A stretch of 64,000 nucleotides of DNA from Phytobacter diazotrophicus (GCA_004346725.1 SMDE01000003.1:310001-374000); one strand, 5' to 3'; counted from the first letter of the stretch, positions 38,695 through 49,186 are shown. Notes: generated by a model not told the origin, from the letters alone. Translations and numbers: made by a program.

Positions 38695-41019
38695 TTATTG
38701 CACCGCGAACTCTACCGCCGCGACCTGCCCGGCGTCATCCATCACCAGTAACTGATACTGACCGCTTTTATCAAGGTTAAGGCTTAATAGTTGATCATGA
38801 CCGTCCAGCGGCTCTCCGTTTAAAAACCACCAGCGTCGCCCTTCGCCACCGGTGGCCTGTAGCGGCAATGTTGCCTGCGAGCGCCCCGGTAACCGTTTGA
38901 TCACTGCGCCATCGCGGATCCCCGAGAGCAACAGCGGCGGCGGCGCGTTCTCATCGCGCGGAGGACAGGTTTTCGAGCGCGGAGGTAATCTTGCCGCCCG
39001 GCGCTCGCCATCAGGTAACCAGGGTTCCAGCGGTAAAGGCCAGACGATGATTGTGCGTTGCTGCGCATCGGGACAATCTGGCGCAACACGTTGTCCCTGC
39101 GCGTTAACCCACACCGGGAAACGAATGCCGCGCGCCCCTTCTTGTTCCGCCATCAGCATCGTGGGTGGCTGGCTGTTATCCAGAAGCCAGGTCGCCAGAC
39201 GGCGGCGACAATTGCTGTCACCTTCCGGTAGGCTCTGCCCGCCAGGCCAGCAGATGACATCGCGGCTGACCGATTCCGGGCGCGGATCCTGCGGTAAACG
39301 CGCCAGCTCCAGCGCGGAACGAGGCTGGAGCATATTGTTCACCTGATTGAGCAATGGCACTGCGCTGGCGAAACCAAACTGGCCCGCAACCGGTGTGCCG
39401 TCCGGCCTGCCCGTCCAGACGCCAATCACATAGCGGCTATTCAGCCCAATGGCCCAGGCGTCACGATAACCGTAGCTGGTGCCGGTTTTCCAGGCCAGCG
39501 GCACCACTTGCGGGAGCGCGCTGTCCGGTAACGGCTGCGCTTCTCCGGCAAGAATGCGGCGAATAATCCACGCCGCGCCCGGCGACATCAGCGTTCTCTC
39601 CATCAACGGATCGTCTGGCTGAAAGCGTAATTGCCCGGCCTTGCCGTGGCGCGCAAAGGCACTATACGCTGCGGTGATATCCGCCAGACGGGCGCCTGCC
39701 CCACCCAGAATAAGTGACAGGTTCGGCTCCGCGCCTTCCGGCAATTTAAGCGGCAACCCGGCATTGCGCAGCGTAGCGGCAAATTTCTTCGGCCCGTAGG
39801 CCTCCAGAACCTGTACCGCCGGAAGGTTAAGTGAGCGAACCAGCGCCTCGTTCATGCTGACCGGTCCGTGAAAACCGCTGTCAAAATTACCGGGACGATA
39901 GTCCCCCGTTCGCCGTGGCACATCCTGTAGTAACGAGGCGGGATGAATCAGACCGTCATCCATCGCCAGGCCATAAATGAAGGGTTTTAACACCGAACCC
40001 GGCGAGCGGATGGCGCTGACCATATCGACATGGCCAAAACGGTTGTCGTCATTAATGTCCACCGACCCCACCCAGCCGCGGACTTTCATGTCCGTATGGT
40101 CGACAACGATGATCGCCAGCGAGCTACGCTGGGGCAGACGAGATTTCACGCCAGCGGCCAGGTCTTCAAGCTGACGCTGGAGGCTGGCATCAAGTGTGGT
40201 GGTAATTTTGAGGCCCGGGTCTTTGCTCAACATATAACGGGAGAAGAGGGGCGCGAGTTGCGGCATCTGACGCGGTGCCAGCCAGACCGGCTCTTCGCGC
40301 GACTCCGCTACCTGTTTTTGGCTCCACACGCCCTGCGAAACCATGCGATCCAGTACTTTATCCCGCGCCGCCTGGGCACGCTCCGACCAGCGGTCAGGGC
40401 GCAGGCGACTCGGTGCTTGTGGTAAGACAGCCAGCAGTGCCGCCTCTGCATAGCTGAGCTGCGCGGGGGATTTACCCAGATAAACCCAGCTTGCCGCCCC
40501 AACGCCCTGCAACGTACCGCCAAACGGGGCACGGTTGAGATAGAGCGTCAGAATGTCGCGCTTGGAGAGATGCCACTCCAGTTGCAACGCCCGCCATAGC
40601 TGGCGGACTTTACCGCCAAAGGTACGCGGATGGGGATCGAGCAGACGCGCAACCTGCATAGTGAGCGTACTGCCGCCAGAAATAACTCTGCCAGCCAGCA
40701 GATCCTGCCATGCAGCACGGGCGACCGAAAGCGGGTTTACGCCAGGGTGTTTCCAGAACCAGCGGTCCTCGTATTCGATAAGCGCCTGTAAATAGCGCGG
40801 AGAGACATCTTCTATCGCCACCGGATAGCGCCAGATCCCCTCGGCATCAGCGAAGCGCCAGAGCGGCGTGCCATCCTCCGCCACAACGACGCGCGCCGGG
40901 TTGACCTCTTTTAGAGGCAGCGGCCAGAGTTTGTCGGCGATAAAAAGCACCAACGGAATAAGAAGAAACGCTCCCGCAAGCCAAAGCCCGCGGGAGCGCC
41001 AGGTGCGCCCTTTATTCAT
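38695..41019 (-). CDS. pbpC: Penicillin-binding protein 1C (PbpC)
   Basis: Bifunctional class A-like peptidoglycan synthase in the inner membrane. 774 residues. An N-terminal anchor segment (residues ~12-29) is followed by the transglycosylase domain with EDRWFWKHPGVN and GGSTLTMQVARLLDP. The transpeptidase domain has the SxxK serine in SPGSVLKPF, an SxN-type segment and KTGTSYG. A C-terminal biPBP_C beta domain follows. The gene is one base from the end of yfhM, whose product is the partner anti-protease, so the two are made together. The natural role of PBP1C remains unclear. Confidence 0.97.
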   Translation of the reverse strand: MNKGRTWRSRGLWLAGAFLLIPLVLFIADKLWPLPLKEVNPARVVVAEDGTPLWRFADAEGIWRYPVAIEDVSPRYLQALIEYEDRWFWKHPGVNPLSVARAAWQDLLAGRVISGGSTLTMQVARLLDPHPRTFGGKVRQLWRALQLEWHLSKRDILTLYLNRAPFGGTLQGVGAASWVYLGKSPAQLSYAEAALLAVLPQAPSRLRPDRWSERAQAARDKVLDRMVSQGVWSQKQVAESREEPVWLAPRQMPQLAPLFSRYMLSKDPGLKITTTLDASLQRQLEDLAAGVKSRLPQRSSLAIIVVDHTDMKVRGWVGSVDINDDNRFGHVDMVSAIRSPGSVLKPFIYGLAMDDGLIHPASLLQDVPRRTGDYRPGNFDSGFHGPVSMNEALVRSLNLPAVQVLEAYGPKKFAATLRNAGLPLKLPEGAEPNLSLILGGAGARLADITAAYSAFARHGKAGQLRFQPDDPLMERTLMSPGAAWIIRRILAGEAQPLPDSALPQVVPLAWKTGTSYGYRDAWAIGLNSRYVIGVWTGRPDGTPVAGQFGFASAVPLLNQVNNMLQPRSALELARLPQDPRPESVSRDVICWPGGQSLPEGDSNCRRRLATWLLDNSQPPTMLMAEQEGARGIRFPVWVNAQGQRVAPDCPDAQQRTIIVWPLPLEPWLPDGERRAARLPPRSKTCPPRDENAPPPLLLSGIRDGAVIKRLPGRSQATLPLQATGGEGRRWWFLNGEPLDGHDQLLSLNLDKSGQYQLLVMDDAGQVAAVEFAVQ

Positions 41020-41020
41020 G

Positions 41021-44000
41021 CTATGGGCGAACGATCAACGGACCGCTTGCGGCCCCTGTTGCCCGCCACTGCGGCACATACATAGACTCCACCTGCGGCA
41101 TCGGCAGTTGATAGGTTCCCGGCGTTACCGCACGCGCAAGGTAAACCAGCGTGACTGGCTGCCCTTCGCTAACGGAGACGGCGGCGACAAAGCGATCATC
41201 GCGGAATTCCATATGGGCAATATCAGCCTGCTGCATACGGTTAAGGAGTTCCTGCACTTCGCTGCCGCTATCCTGCAGGCTCGCGCTGCTGCTGGCCAGA
41301 TTCTGGTTTTCCAGTTCCAGTCCGGCTGGCAGAAGGTCAACCACCAGCGCATCTGGCACGTTGTGGCTGGCGCGGACTTCAAGCCAGACCAGCATCAGTT
41401 CGCCGCTTTTCAGCGAGGCCAGTGATTTTGTCTGCCCATCGGTACCAAGGATCTGCCGTTCGATATTCAGGACATTGCTGGCCGGTGCCGGGGTGTACTC
41501 CGGATACCCTGTACTGTCGAGACGCAGCCACATCGGGCTTTCACCGGTGTTTGTCACCGTCAGCGCCGTCATCTGGTCTGCATTGAGTTCACGGGTTTGC
41601 GGTTTGTCGCCTTTCAGCTCTTCACTGGTCAGGGAGGTCTGTGCCTGCCATGTCCCCGGCAAGTTCTGCAAATGACGCCCCGCCAGATAAAGCGCATTGC
41701 TTTCCTGCGTGGAGAGCCAGCGTTGGCCATAGGCCTGTTCAGACAAGGTGGTTAGCAACTTGTTCTGCGCATCCGGCAACAGCGAGTTTTCTTCCAGCAG
41801 CGACAGCATCAGCGCATTATCACGCAGTTCGCTGCCGTAATCCGCCATCCAGCGCTGCGCTTTCGCACGCGGAGTAGTTAACGCCAGCGCCAGTGCCTGT
41901 TCACTGCGCGGAGCATCGCCCATCAGCTTGAGTGCCACCCCCAGTTGCAGCAGAGGCAGACCCGCTTTCGCCTGCGCATGACGCTGCCACAGTTCGCGCA
42001 GCGCGCCGAGTGGGGCTTTCTGCTGACGTGCAAGCACCAGCGCCGCATAGCTTTGCGCCGCAAATTTTGTCGCCTGGACATCGTCGCTGTAACGCACAGC
42101 CATCACCGCCGGGTCCTGCAAGTAACGCAGCAGACGGCTATTGGCATTATTCAGCGCCTCCACCGGCACGCTGTAACCCTGCTCTGAGGCGCGGACCAGG
42201 AAGTCAGTCACGTAGGCGGACAACCAGTACTCTTCCGGCCCGTTTTTATCCCATAACGAGAAGCCACCGTCATCACGCTGCATTTGCAGCAAGCGGGCAA
42301 TACCGATCTCCACCGCCGCACGGCGCTGTTCATCGCTATCACCCTTGATACCCATCGCCTTAAGCTGAGCCGCATTGGTATACAACGACGGGAACAGCCC
42401 GCTCGCCGTCTGCTCAAGGCATCCGTACGGGTAGGCTTTCAGCTCCTGAATGTAACGGGCGATGTTGAGTGAAGGACGTCCGCTCAGCAACAACTGCCCC
42501 TGCAGGGCTACTGGCGAAATACGTTTCGTATGCTCAGCCGGTGCATTCCAGGTCTCATGCGGATAGAGCATGACATCGCTGCTGATGGTCTGTGCCGGGT
42601 AAGCCGGACGCACACCGATTTTCCACGATTTAGTCTGCGTCGCGAAGGTTTCCCCCGGCAACGTCAGACCTGAAATGGCAGCCGTCACTTCGCCATCGCC
42701 ATAACCGTCCAGCGCACGTACCGGAATAAAGAGCGTCATCCGCGCCCCTGGCGCTACGTTCACCGGCTTCGGTTGCTCGCTTTCCAGCGCCAGTAAGCCT
42801 TTTGCCGCCAGCGCAACATTCAGCGTCTGCGGCTTATCGGTGAGGTTGGTAATATCGAGCGTCAGGCGGCTGGTATCGCCACCGGCCAGGAAGCGAGGCG
42901 TGTTGAGCTCGGTAATCACCGGTGCGGCGACAATCACTTTGCTTTCGCTGTTACCGAAGTCTTCAGCGGTCCAGGCCTGCGCCATCACGCGCAGTTCACC
43001 GTTAAAGTCGCCAATAGGCAGCGTAACCGTGCCTTCACCCTTGTCGTCCAGCGTAACCGGCTGTGCCTGTTGGGCAATGATGGTGACATGGTTAACCGGT
43101 GGCTTGCCGCCACGGTTGAGCTCGTCACCATCACCACCAAAACGTAACGCGGCAAGACGCCCCTGCCCTTCAATCACCTGACCATAGATGTCATAGATAT
43201 CGGCGCCATAGCGTTTTTGCCCAAAGAAGGCTTCCCACGGGTCTGGCGTAACATAATCCGTGATATTCAACACTCCGCTATCTACTGCGGAGACCAGCAC
43301 GTTGACCTGTTTTGGCACGGTGCCGTTTTTCAGGCTGGCCTTCACCTTGACCGTCAGCGGCTGGTTCGGGCGCATTTTTTGCGGACTTTCCAGGGCCACG
43401 GAGAGGCGGCGGTTTTCATCCCCCATCGGCAGATGGAGCAAGCCCACGGCGCGTTTCGGCGTTGCCGATTTGGACTTATCCCCCGGACGCACTACCAACG
43501 TGCTCAGGTAGAGGTCATGGCGACGCCATTTCTGATCCACCGGAATAGAGAGATCCAGCCCTGTCGCGGGCACGTCGATTTCCTGCCACCACAACGGCCC
43601 TTCGCTGGACTCAATCATGGCATAGCCTTTGCCTGCCGCCGGTGCGGTGATGTGCAGCTTAATGGTATCGCCCGGCTGATAGGCGGGTTTGTCCAGCTTC
43701 ATTGTGACACGGTCAGGGCGTGCGGCCCCGGTGCCGTCGCTGTTATCCTGCCAGCTATAACCGGCCCAGAAACGGACGCTACTGACGCTTTCATCAGGCG
43801 CTTTGACTTCCAGGCGATATGAGCCCCACTCTACCGGTACGGTAATTTTCCCGGTTTCGTCAGCGGCGAGATCCAGCGTCTGCTCATTCTCTACCAGATC
43901 TTTTTGATCAAACTGTGACTGCCAGCCTTCGCTTTCCGACCAGTTCCAGTAGTAATCGCGACGTTCGCGAATCAATCGGACCTGCAGGCCAGAAACCGCT

Positions 44001-45982
44001 TTTTTCACGCCCTGCGCATCGGCATAGACAATGTCAAAACCGGCATTACCATTTTCATCAACAATCGGCTGGTTGACGGTGGTATCGGTGCGGTAATCGT
44101 AAACCGCCTTCGAGGCAAACTGCGGACGGATACCCGGCAGCACAGGCGCAGGCCAGATAGCCTGTTCAGCACGACGCGTGACCGGACGACCGCCCGATTC
44201 AAGCAGGCTTGCCTGCAAAATAACCTGCAACGGTGAGTGAGTTTCCTGCCACTGGCTGGGGGCTGTAACCTGACCATGGCCTTTTTCATCCAGTGTCAGA
44301 TGCACTTCATCCAGGGTACGCGTCAGATTTTCATCGGCAATGTCGCCAAACTGAAAACCTGGCAGCGCTTTTACCGCTTCGCGTAAAGGGCGCAAATAGA
44401 GCTGGCCCTGCAGGGTATTGCCGTTGGCCGGCGCGCCGTACAGGTAATAGCCAGCGACGTTGAAATCCACATCCTCATCGGCCTTAAGCGGTGTCGGTTG
44501 AGGGCTCAGATTCAGCGCCATGCGTTCCGGCATAAAGTCTTCTACATGGAAAGACCAGCTACGCAGTTGGTTATCCCCGGTATTGGCGCGAATCGACCAT
44601 GTACCGGTCTGCGCGCTGGCATCCAGGGCGTAGGTAAAATGGTACAGACCGTTTGTCGGCTGGCTTACCACGGTACGCATCACCTGACCATCCGGTTTGA
44701 CCACCTCAAGCTTCACGGGCTGATCGGCGAGCGGTTTACCGTCGCTGTCACGCAGCAGAGCATTTACGATCACGGTTTCGCCGGGGCGGTAGAGATCGCG
44801 CGGACCAAACATAAAGAATTGCTTGCTGTAACCCGGATCACCGGCAATCGCAAATTCCGCCAGATCGAGGGCAGGAAGCTGCAAGTCGAGCAAGGTTGTT
44901 TCGCCGTCTTTACGCGCCAGAATCAGTGCCGCTTCTTTGTCCGTGGTCAGCGTGGCATGCCCCTGTGCATCGCTGGTCGCCTGCGCCAGCGTCTGGCCTT
45001 TATCGTTCAGCAGCACAACATCGACGCCCGATTGCGCCGCACCGTTTTCGAGACCCTGGGTGAAAATATCTAACCGATTATGGTAACGGTGGGCGGACAG
45101 GCCAATATTACTCAGCGTAAAAAGGGTCGCCGCATTGCTATAGCTATAGTGCCCCGCCTGGTTCATAACGGCGATATAGACTCCGGCCTGCTGTAGGGGC
45201 TTGATTTCCCCCAGCGGAAGCAGAAGTTTTTCGCGGGTGTTACGTGCCGGATTGAGGTCAAACCGACCGGTGTAAACCAGATCGGCCATTTTCAGCAAAT
45301 TGTCCGACTCCCAGTTGGTCAGCGCGTTGCGGTATTCCCACTGACTAACGAAAGCCGCCAGCGATTCCGGCTTCACGCGGTAGAAGTTAACGTCCACATT
45401 ATTGACGTTAAGCGCCATAACCGGCAGCCCTTCCACCACTTTTCCAGGCAGTAAAGAACCACGGCTGGCAAAGCCAACGGTAGGCTGAATATCACGGGTG
45501 GTAATCGCCTTTTCGTAATCAATACCAAAAGTGGCTTTATTAAGCGCCACCAGCCCGCGGTCAACGGATACCAACAGTTCGCGGTTGGGTTCAAGGTGAC
45601 GCAGGCGAAGTTCTTTCAGGTTTGTGGAGAGTTCCCATGCCCCGTCGACTTTGCCATTCTTTTTATCCACCACGTGGACAGTCTGGGCAAAGTTCTGATC
45701 CGGATCGAGCGGAATGGAAAAGGTCAACACCAGGGCGGCCGCGCCCTCAAGCTGGACCTCTGAGGCATCTACCAGCGTTAACGGCTTGCCTTCACTGCTC
45801 GCCGCCAGTTGTTTGAGTTTTTCGCCATCCGGTTTTGTCGCGGGTGGCGTTTGACTCGCGGCTGGCGCGGCTGCCGACGGAGCGGCCTGCGCTTCCTGAG
45901 GTTTATCGTTGTTATCACAACCTGCCAATATGAACGCACTAAAGAAGGCGATAGCGATCGCCGTCGAACGTTTCAGTTTCAT
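41021..45982 (-). CDS. yfhM: Alpha-2-macroglobulin-like lipoprotein YfhM
   Basis: Very large (1653 residues) periplasmic lipoprotein that traps proteases, thought to protect the cell during envelope damage, with PbpC as repair partner. The signal peptide ends in the lipobox ILAGC (Cys ~22), followed by DNN, which may favour inner-membrane retention. Repeated MG-type beta domains follow. The reactive thioester motif CLEQ is in YPYGCLEQTASG (about residue 1187), with the conserved MQRDDGGFSLW helix-barrel domain after it. The gene is directly upstream of pbpC. The 5' gap holds the divergent alpha-glucoside operon promoter region. Confidence 0.97.
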   Translation of the reverse strand: MKLKRSTAIAIAFFSAFILAGCDNNDKPQEAQAAPSAAAPAASQTPPATKPDGEKLKQLAASSEGKPLTLVDASEVQLEGAAALVLTFSIPLDPDQNFAQTVHVVDKKNGKVDGAWELSTNLKELRLRHLEPNRELLVSVDRGLVALNKATFGIDYEKAITTRDIQPTVGFASRGSLLPGKVVEGLPVMALNVNNVDVNFYRVKPESLAAFVSQWEYRNALTNWESDNLLKMADLVYTGRFDLNPARNTREKLLLPLGEIKPLQQAGVYIAVMNQAGHYSYSNAATLFTLSNIGLSAHRYHNRLDIFTQGLENGAAQSGVDVVLLNDKGQTLAQATSDAQGHATLTTDKEAALILARKDGETTLLDLQLPALDLAEFAIAGDPGYSKQFFMFGPRDLYRPGETVIVNALLRDSDGKPLADQPVKLEVVKPDGQVMRTVVSQPTNGLYHFTYALDASAQTGTWSIRANTGDNQLRSWSFHVEDFMPERMALNLSPQPTPLKADEDVDFNVAGYYLYGAPANGNTLQGQLYLRPLREAVKALPGFQFGDIADENLTRTLDEVHLTLDEKGHGQVTAPSQWQETHSPLQVILQASLLESGGRPVTRRAEQAIWPAPVLPGIRPQFASKAVYDYRTDTTVNQPIVDENGNAGFDIVYADAQGVKKAVSGLQVRLIRERRDYYWNWSESEGWQSQFDQKDLVENEQTLDLAADETGKITVPVEWGSYRLEVKAPDESVSSVRFWAGYSWQDNSDGTGAARPDRVTMKLDKPAYQPGDTIKLHITAPAAGKGYAMIESSEGPLWWQEIDVPATGLDLSIPVDQKWRRHDLYLSTLVVRPGDKSKSATPKRAVGLLHLPMGDENRRLSVALESPQKMRPNQPLTVKVKASLKNGTVPKQVNVLVSAVDSGVLNITDYVTPDPWEAFFGQKRYGADIYDIYGQVIEGQGRLAALRFGGDGDELNRGGKPPVNHVTIIAQQAQPVTLDDKGEGTVTLPIGDFNGELRVMAQAWTAEDFGNSESKVIVAAPVITELNTPRFLAGGDTSRLTLDITNLTDKPQTLNVALAAKGLLALESEQPKPVNVAPGARMTLFIPVRALDGYGDGEVTAAISGLTLPGETFATQTKSWKIGVRPAYPAQTISSDVMLYPHETWNAPAEHTKRISPVALQGQLLLSGRPSLNIARYIQELKAYPYGCLEQTASGLFPSLYTNAAQLKAMGIKGDSDEQRRAAVEIGIARLLQMQRDDGGFSLWDKNGPEEYWLSAYVTDFLVRASEQGYSVPVEALNNANSRLLRYLQDPAVMAVRYSDDVQATKFAAQSYAALVLARQQKAPLGALRELWQRHAQAKAGLPLLQLGVALKLMGDAPRSEQALALALTTPRAKAQRWMADYGSELRDNALMLSLLEENSLLPDAQNKLLTTLSEQAYGQRWLSTQESNALYLAGRHLQNLPGTWQAQTSLTSEELKGDKPQTRELNADQMTALTVTNTGESPMWLRLDSTGYPEYTPAPASNVLNIERQILGTDGQTKSLASLKSGELMLVWLEVRASHNVPDALVVDLLPAGLELENQNLASSSASLQDSGSEVQELLNRMQQADIAHMEFRDDRFVAAVSVSEGQPVTLVYLARAVTPGTYQLPMPQVESMYVPQWRATGAASGPLIVRP

Positions 45983-46110
45983 CCTTTATCCCTGGCCCAC
46001 AAAGCCTGTTAATTCGTTAAGCGTAAGTATTATGCGTGACTTTGCCGATTACAAACACCCTCCCAGAATCTGGAAAGCGCTTCGCTGCGTTTAGCCGGTT
46101 CGATCAGTCA

Positions 46111-46126
46111 TGTTACCGCGATCACA
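46111..46126 (+). promoter_or_regulatory. CRP site upstream of the alpha-glucoside PTS operon
   Basis: TGTTACCGCGATCACA matches the CRP consensus (TGTGA, six bases, TCACA) at nine of ten positions. It lies about 136 bases before the EIICB gene. A TAAGAT -10-like hexamer (46175-46180) gives an activator distance near class I. Catabolite control of a sugar PTS operon is expected. Confidence 0.65.
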
Positions 46127-46130
46127 GGTC

Positions 46131-46215
46131 GTAACGTTACATGTTACCTTTCAGGTCATTTGTTTTTAAAACAATAAGATAGGTAGCTTACTTTTGCGTG
46201 CACCTGCTAACGTTA
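46131..46215 (+). promoter_or_regulatory. Paired TAACGTTA palindromes, candidate operators of the PTS operon
   Basis: The perfect palindrome TAACGTTA occurs at 46132-46139 (within GTAACGTTAC) and again at 46208-46215, 76 bases apart, flanking the likely promoter. A related AACGTTAA lies at 49236-49243 before sseA. These are candidate sites for the RpiR-family regulator encoded at 50241. Confidence 0.45.
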
Positions 46216-46261
46216 ATGCATCTTCACCCCCTTTTTTGCGGTTCATATAAGAGAGAACGTT

Positions 46262-47806
46262 ATGAGCAGAGCCGTTAACGCCCTACAAAATTTCGGGAAG
46301 TCCCTCTTTGGTCCGGTGCTGATTTTGCCGATTGTCGGCTTGTTTATCGCCTTCGGAAATATTTTCGGCAACGGCAACCTGGCAGAGTACCTGCCGTTTC
46401 TCGGTCATCCGCTGATTCAACATACCGGGCAACTGATTGCTAAATCCGCCGTCTCCGTGTTGGCAAATCTGGCGTTGGTGTTTGCAGTCGGCATTCCCGT
46501 TGGTCTCGCCGCACGTGATAAAGGCTATGCCGCGCTCATTGGTCTGGTCACCTTTATCGTGTTTATCAATGCCATGAATGTCACCTTGCAGATGCAGGGC
46601 GGGCTGGCAACGGCCGATCAGATGAAAGCCGCGGGCCAAAGTATGGTGCTGGGTGTACAGGTACTGGAGATGGGGGTCTTCGCTGGGATCCTCACCGGCG
46701 CGCTATCAGGATATCTGTACAATAAGTATTCCGGCGTACAGTTTTCCGGGGCGATGGCTATCTATTCCGGCCACTGCTTTGTCGCCATCATCATGCTCCC
46801 TGTCTCTATGGTGCTGGGCGTTGTCATGAGCGAGCTGTGGCCTTTCGCCCAGCATGGCATCAGCACGCTGGCCATGGCCATTAAAGGTGCCGGGCCATTC
46901 GGCGTGGCCATTTATGGCTTCCTGGAGCGCATTCTGGTTCCCACGGGCCTGCATCACCTGGTCTACACGCCATTTTTATATACCGAACTGGGCGGTACGC
47001 AGGAGGTGTGCGGCTCGATGTACCAGGGCGCGCGCAATATCTATTTTGCCGAAATGGCCTGCCCGGACGTGAAACAACTGAGCAGCACCGTGGTCTGGGA
47101 TGCGCGTGGCATCAGTAAAATGTTCGGCCTGCCCGCCGCCGCACTGGCTATGTATTTGACCGCAAAGCCCGAACGCAAAGCGGCGGCGAAAGCGATTCTT
47201 ATCCCCGCAGCGCTCACCTCCCTTCTGGTTGGGGTGACCGAACCGCTTGAGTTTTCTTTTCTGTTTGTCGCACCACTTCTGTTCGTGGTGCACGCGGTGC
47301 TGACCGGTATCGGCATGATGCTTTTCTCGCTGCTTGGCGTCCATGCCATCGGCGCAAACGGCATCATTGATTTCATTCTCTATAACCTGCCGCTCGGCAC
47401 TGAGAAGTCGAACTGGCCGATGTACATCGTGGTCGGGCTGATTATGTTCGCCCTCTACTTCGTTATTTTCCGTTTCCTGATTTTGCGTTTCGACATGAAG
47501 ACGCCAGGCCGGGAAACCGACGACGAAGAGACACGTTTGTACAACAAGCAGGATTACCAGGCCAAAGGTAACAATGACGGACTGGGCGAGGCAATTATCG
47601 AAGGACTTGGCGGACGCGGCAACATCGAGGTGGTAGACAACTGCTATACCCGTCTGCGCGTCACGGTGAAAGATGTCGCCACCATTGATGAACCTCGCCT
47701 GAAAGCAACAGGCGCGAAAGCGGTCATCAAACAAGGCAATAACGTTCAGGTGGTCTACGGGCTGCATGTCAAAAAAATGCGAGAAGCCGTTGAGGCGTTT
47801 CTCTAA
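46262..47806 (+). CDS. PTS alpha-glucoside-type EIICB permease
   Basis: 514-residue PTS permease of the glucose/glucoside family. The N-terminal ~400 residues are the EIIC channel with about ten membrane segments (PIVGLFIAFGNIFGNG; GVTEPLEFSFLFVAP). The C-terminal EIIB domain carries the phosphorylated cysteine in VVDNCYTRLRV (Cys461). There is no EIIA domain, so phosphate must come from a separate EIIA such as Crr. The next gene is a CDMP-type GH4 6-phospho-alpha-glucosidase, which points to maltose or other alpha-glucosides (AglA/GlvC-like). It is absent between yfhM and sseA in E. coli K-12. The Shine-Dalgarno is a modest AGAGA. Confidence 0.9.
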   Translation: MSRAVNALQNFGKSLFGPVLILPIVGLFIAFGNIFGNGNLAEYLPFLGHPLIQHTGQLIAKSAVSVLANLALVFAVGIPVGLAARDKGYAALIGLVTFIVFINAMNVTLQMQGGLATADQMKAAGQSMVLGVQVLEMGVFAGILTGALSGYLYNKYSGVQFSGAMAIYSGHCFVAIIMLPVSMVLGVVMSELWPFAQHGISTLAMAIKGAGPFGVAIYGFLERILVPTGLHHLVYTPFLYTELGGTQEVCGSMYQGARNIYFAEMACPDVKQLSSTVVWDARGISKMFGLPAAALAMYLTAKPERKAAAKAILIPAALTSLLVGVTEPLEFSFLFVAPLLFVVHAVLTGIGMMLFSLLGVHAIGANGIIDFILYNLPLGTEKSNWPMYIVVGLIMFALYFVIFRFLILRFDMKTPGRETDDEETRLYNKQDYQAKGNNDGLGEAIIEGLGGRGNIEVVDNCYTRLRVTVKDVATIDEPRLKATGAKAVIKQGNNVQVVYGLHVKKMREAVEAFL

Positions 47807-47818
47807 AGGAGACTAAAG

Positions 47819-49186
47819 ATGTTGAAACCCCCATTTATTCTCTCTATCGCCGGTGGCGGCAGCACCTACACGCCAGGGATTGTCAAAAGCCTGATGGTGC
47901 GTCTGGAGGATTTCCCGCTGGCGGAAATTCGCCTCTATGACATTGACGAAGCCCGACAGAGCACCATTGCGCCAGTGGTGGAAAAAGTGATTCGTGACCA
48001 CAGCCAGAGCATCAAGTTTACCGTCACCAGCGACCCGGAGGCGGCCTTTAGCGGTGCCCACTTCGTCTTCGCCCAGATGCGTGTCGGCCAGTACAAAATG
48101 CGCGAGCAGGATGAGAAAATCCCGCTGCGTCATGGTGTGGTGGGTCAGGAAACCTGTGGACCTGGCGGCCTGGCGTACGGTCTGCGCACCATTCTGCCAA
48201 TGGTGGAACTCATTGACCTTGTCGAGCGCTATGCCGATAAACGCGCATGGATTGTGAATTATTCCAACCCCGCTGCAATTGTTGCCGAAGGGGTACGTCG
48301 TCTGCGTCCGGACGCCCGCGTGCTCAATATTTGCGATATGCCGGTGGCGGCGATGCGCAATATGGGGGCGATCCTCGGCGTTGATCGCCACAAACTGGAG
48401 GTAGATTACTTCGGCCTGAACCATTTTGGCTGGTTTACCCGCGTGCTTGTTGATGGTGAAGACAGACTGCCTCAACTGCGTGAACACATTGCCCGCTTTG
48501 GCCTGCTCACCGAAGATGCCGCGCAGACCGATCCGCAACACTCGGATCCGTCGTGGGTGAAGACATGGCGCAATATTAAACCGCTGATGGATCATTTCCC
48601 GGAATATCTGCCGAACCCCTATCTACAGTACTACCTGATGCCCAACGAGATTGTTGAACATCAGGATCCCAACTATACCCGCGCCAATGAGGTGATGAAC
48701 GGCAGGGAGAAAAAGCTGTTTGCAGCAGCCCAGGAGTATCAACGTACCGGCGTCTTACCGGATGCGTTTCATGTCGGGGTTCACGGCGCGTTTATCGTTG
48801 ATGTCGCCTGCTCACTGGCCTTTGATTTACGTCAGCGCCATCTGGTGATCGTCGAAAATAAAGGGGCGATTGCGAACCTCCCCTACGATGCAATGGTAGA
48901 AGTGCCGGCGTACATCACGGCAAACGGACCGGAGCCGGTGCGCATGGGGGCGGTGCCGTTGTTTCATCAAACGTTATTGATGCAGCAACTGGCTTCGGAA
49001 CAACTGCTGGTTGAAGCCACCATTGAAGGCAGTTATGAAAAAGCCCTGCAGGCCTTTACGCTCAACCGCACAGTGCCCACCATGCAACACGCTAAAGCGA
49101 TTCTTGATGAAATGATCGCGGCGAATCGCGAATACTGGCCCGCGCTGCAAAAAGCCTGGGAAAATGGGCGGGCGATAAAAAAATAA
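47819..49186 (+). CDS. GH4 6-phospho-alpha-glucosidase
   Basis: 455-residue family 4 glycosidase that uses NAD+ and Mn2+ to hydrolyse phosphorylated alpha-glucosides such as maltose-6'-phosphate. The NAD-binding AGGGSTYTPG is at residues 11-20 and the metal-ligand motif CDMP at 172-175. In this family CDMP marks 6-phospho-alpha-glucosidases, whereas CN(V/I)P marks the beta-type. GLNHFGWF (around 200) supplies the next metal-ligand His. AAGGAG lies before the start and the gap to the EIICB gene is 12 bases, so the two form an operon. It is equivalent to AglB/GlvA of other bacteria. Confidence 0.93.
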   Translation: MLKPPFILSIAGGGSTYTPGIVKSLMVRLEDFPLAEIRLYDIDEARQSTIAPVVEKVIRDHSQSIKFTVTSDPEAAFSGAHFVFAQMRVGQYKMREQDEKIPLRHGVVGQETCGPGGLAYGLRTILPMVELIDLVERYADKRAWIVNYSNPAAIVAEGVRRLRPDARVLNICDMPVAAMRNMGAILGVDRHKLEVDYFGLNHFGWFTRVLVDGEDRLPQLREHIARFGLLTEDAAQTDPQHSDPSWVKTWRNIKPLMDHFPEYLPNPYLQYYLMPNEIVEHQDPNYTRANEVMNGREKKLFAAAQEYQRTGVLPDAFHVGVHGAFIVDVACSLAFDLRQRHLVIVENKGAIANLPYDAMVEVPAYITANGPEPVRMGAVPLFHQTLLMQQLASEQLLVEATIEGSYEKALQAFTLNRTVPTMQHAKAILDEMIAANREYWPALQKAWENGRAIKK

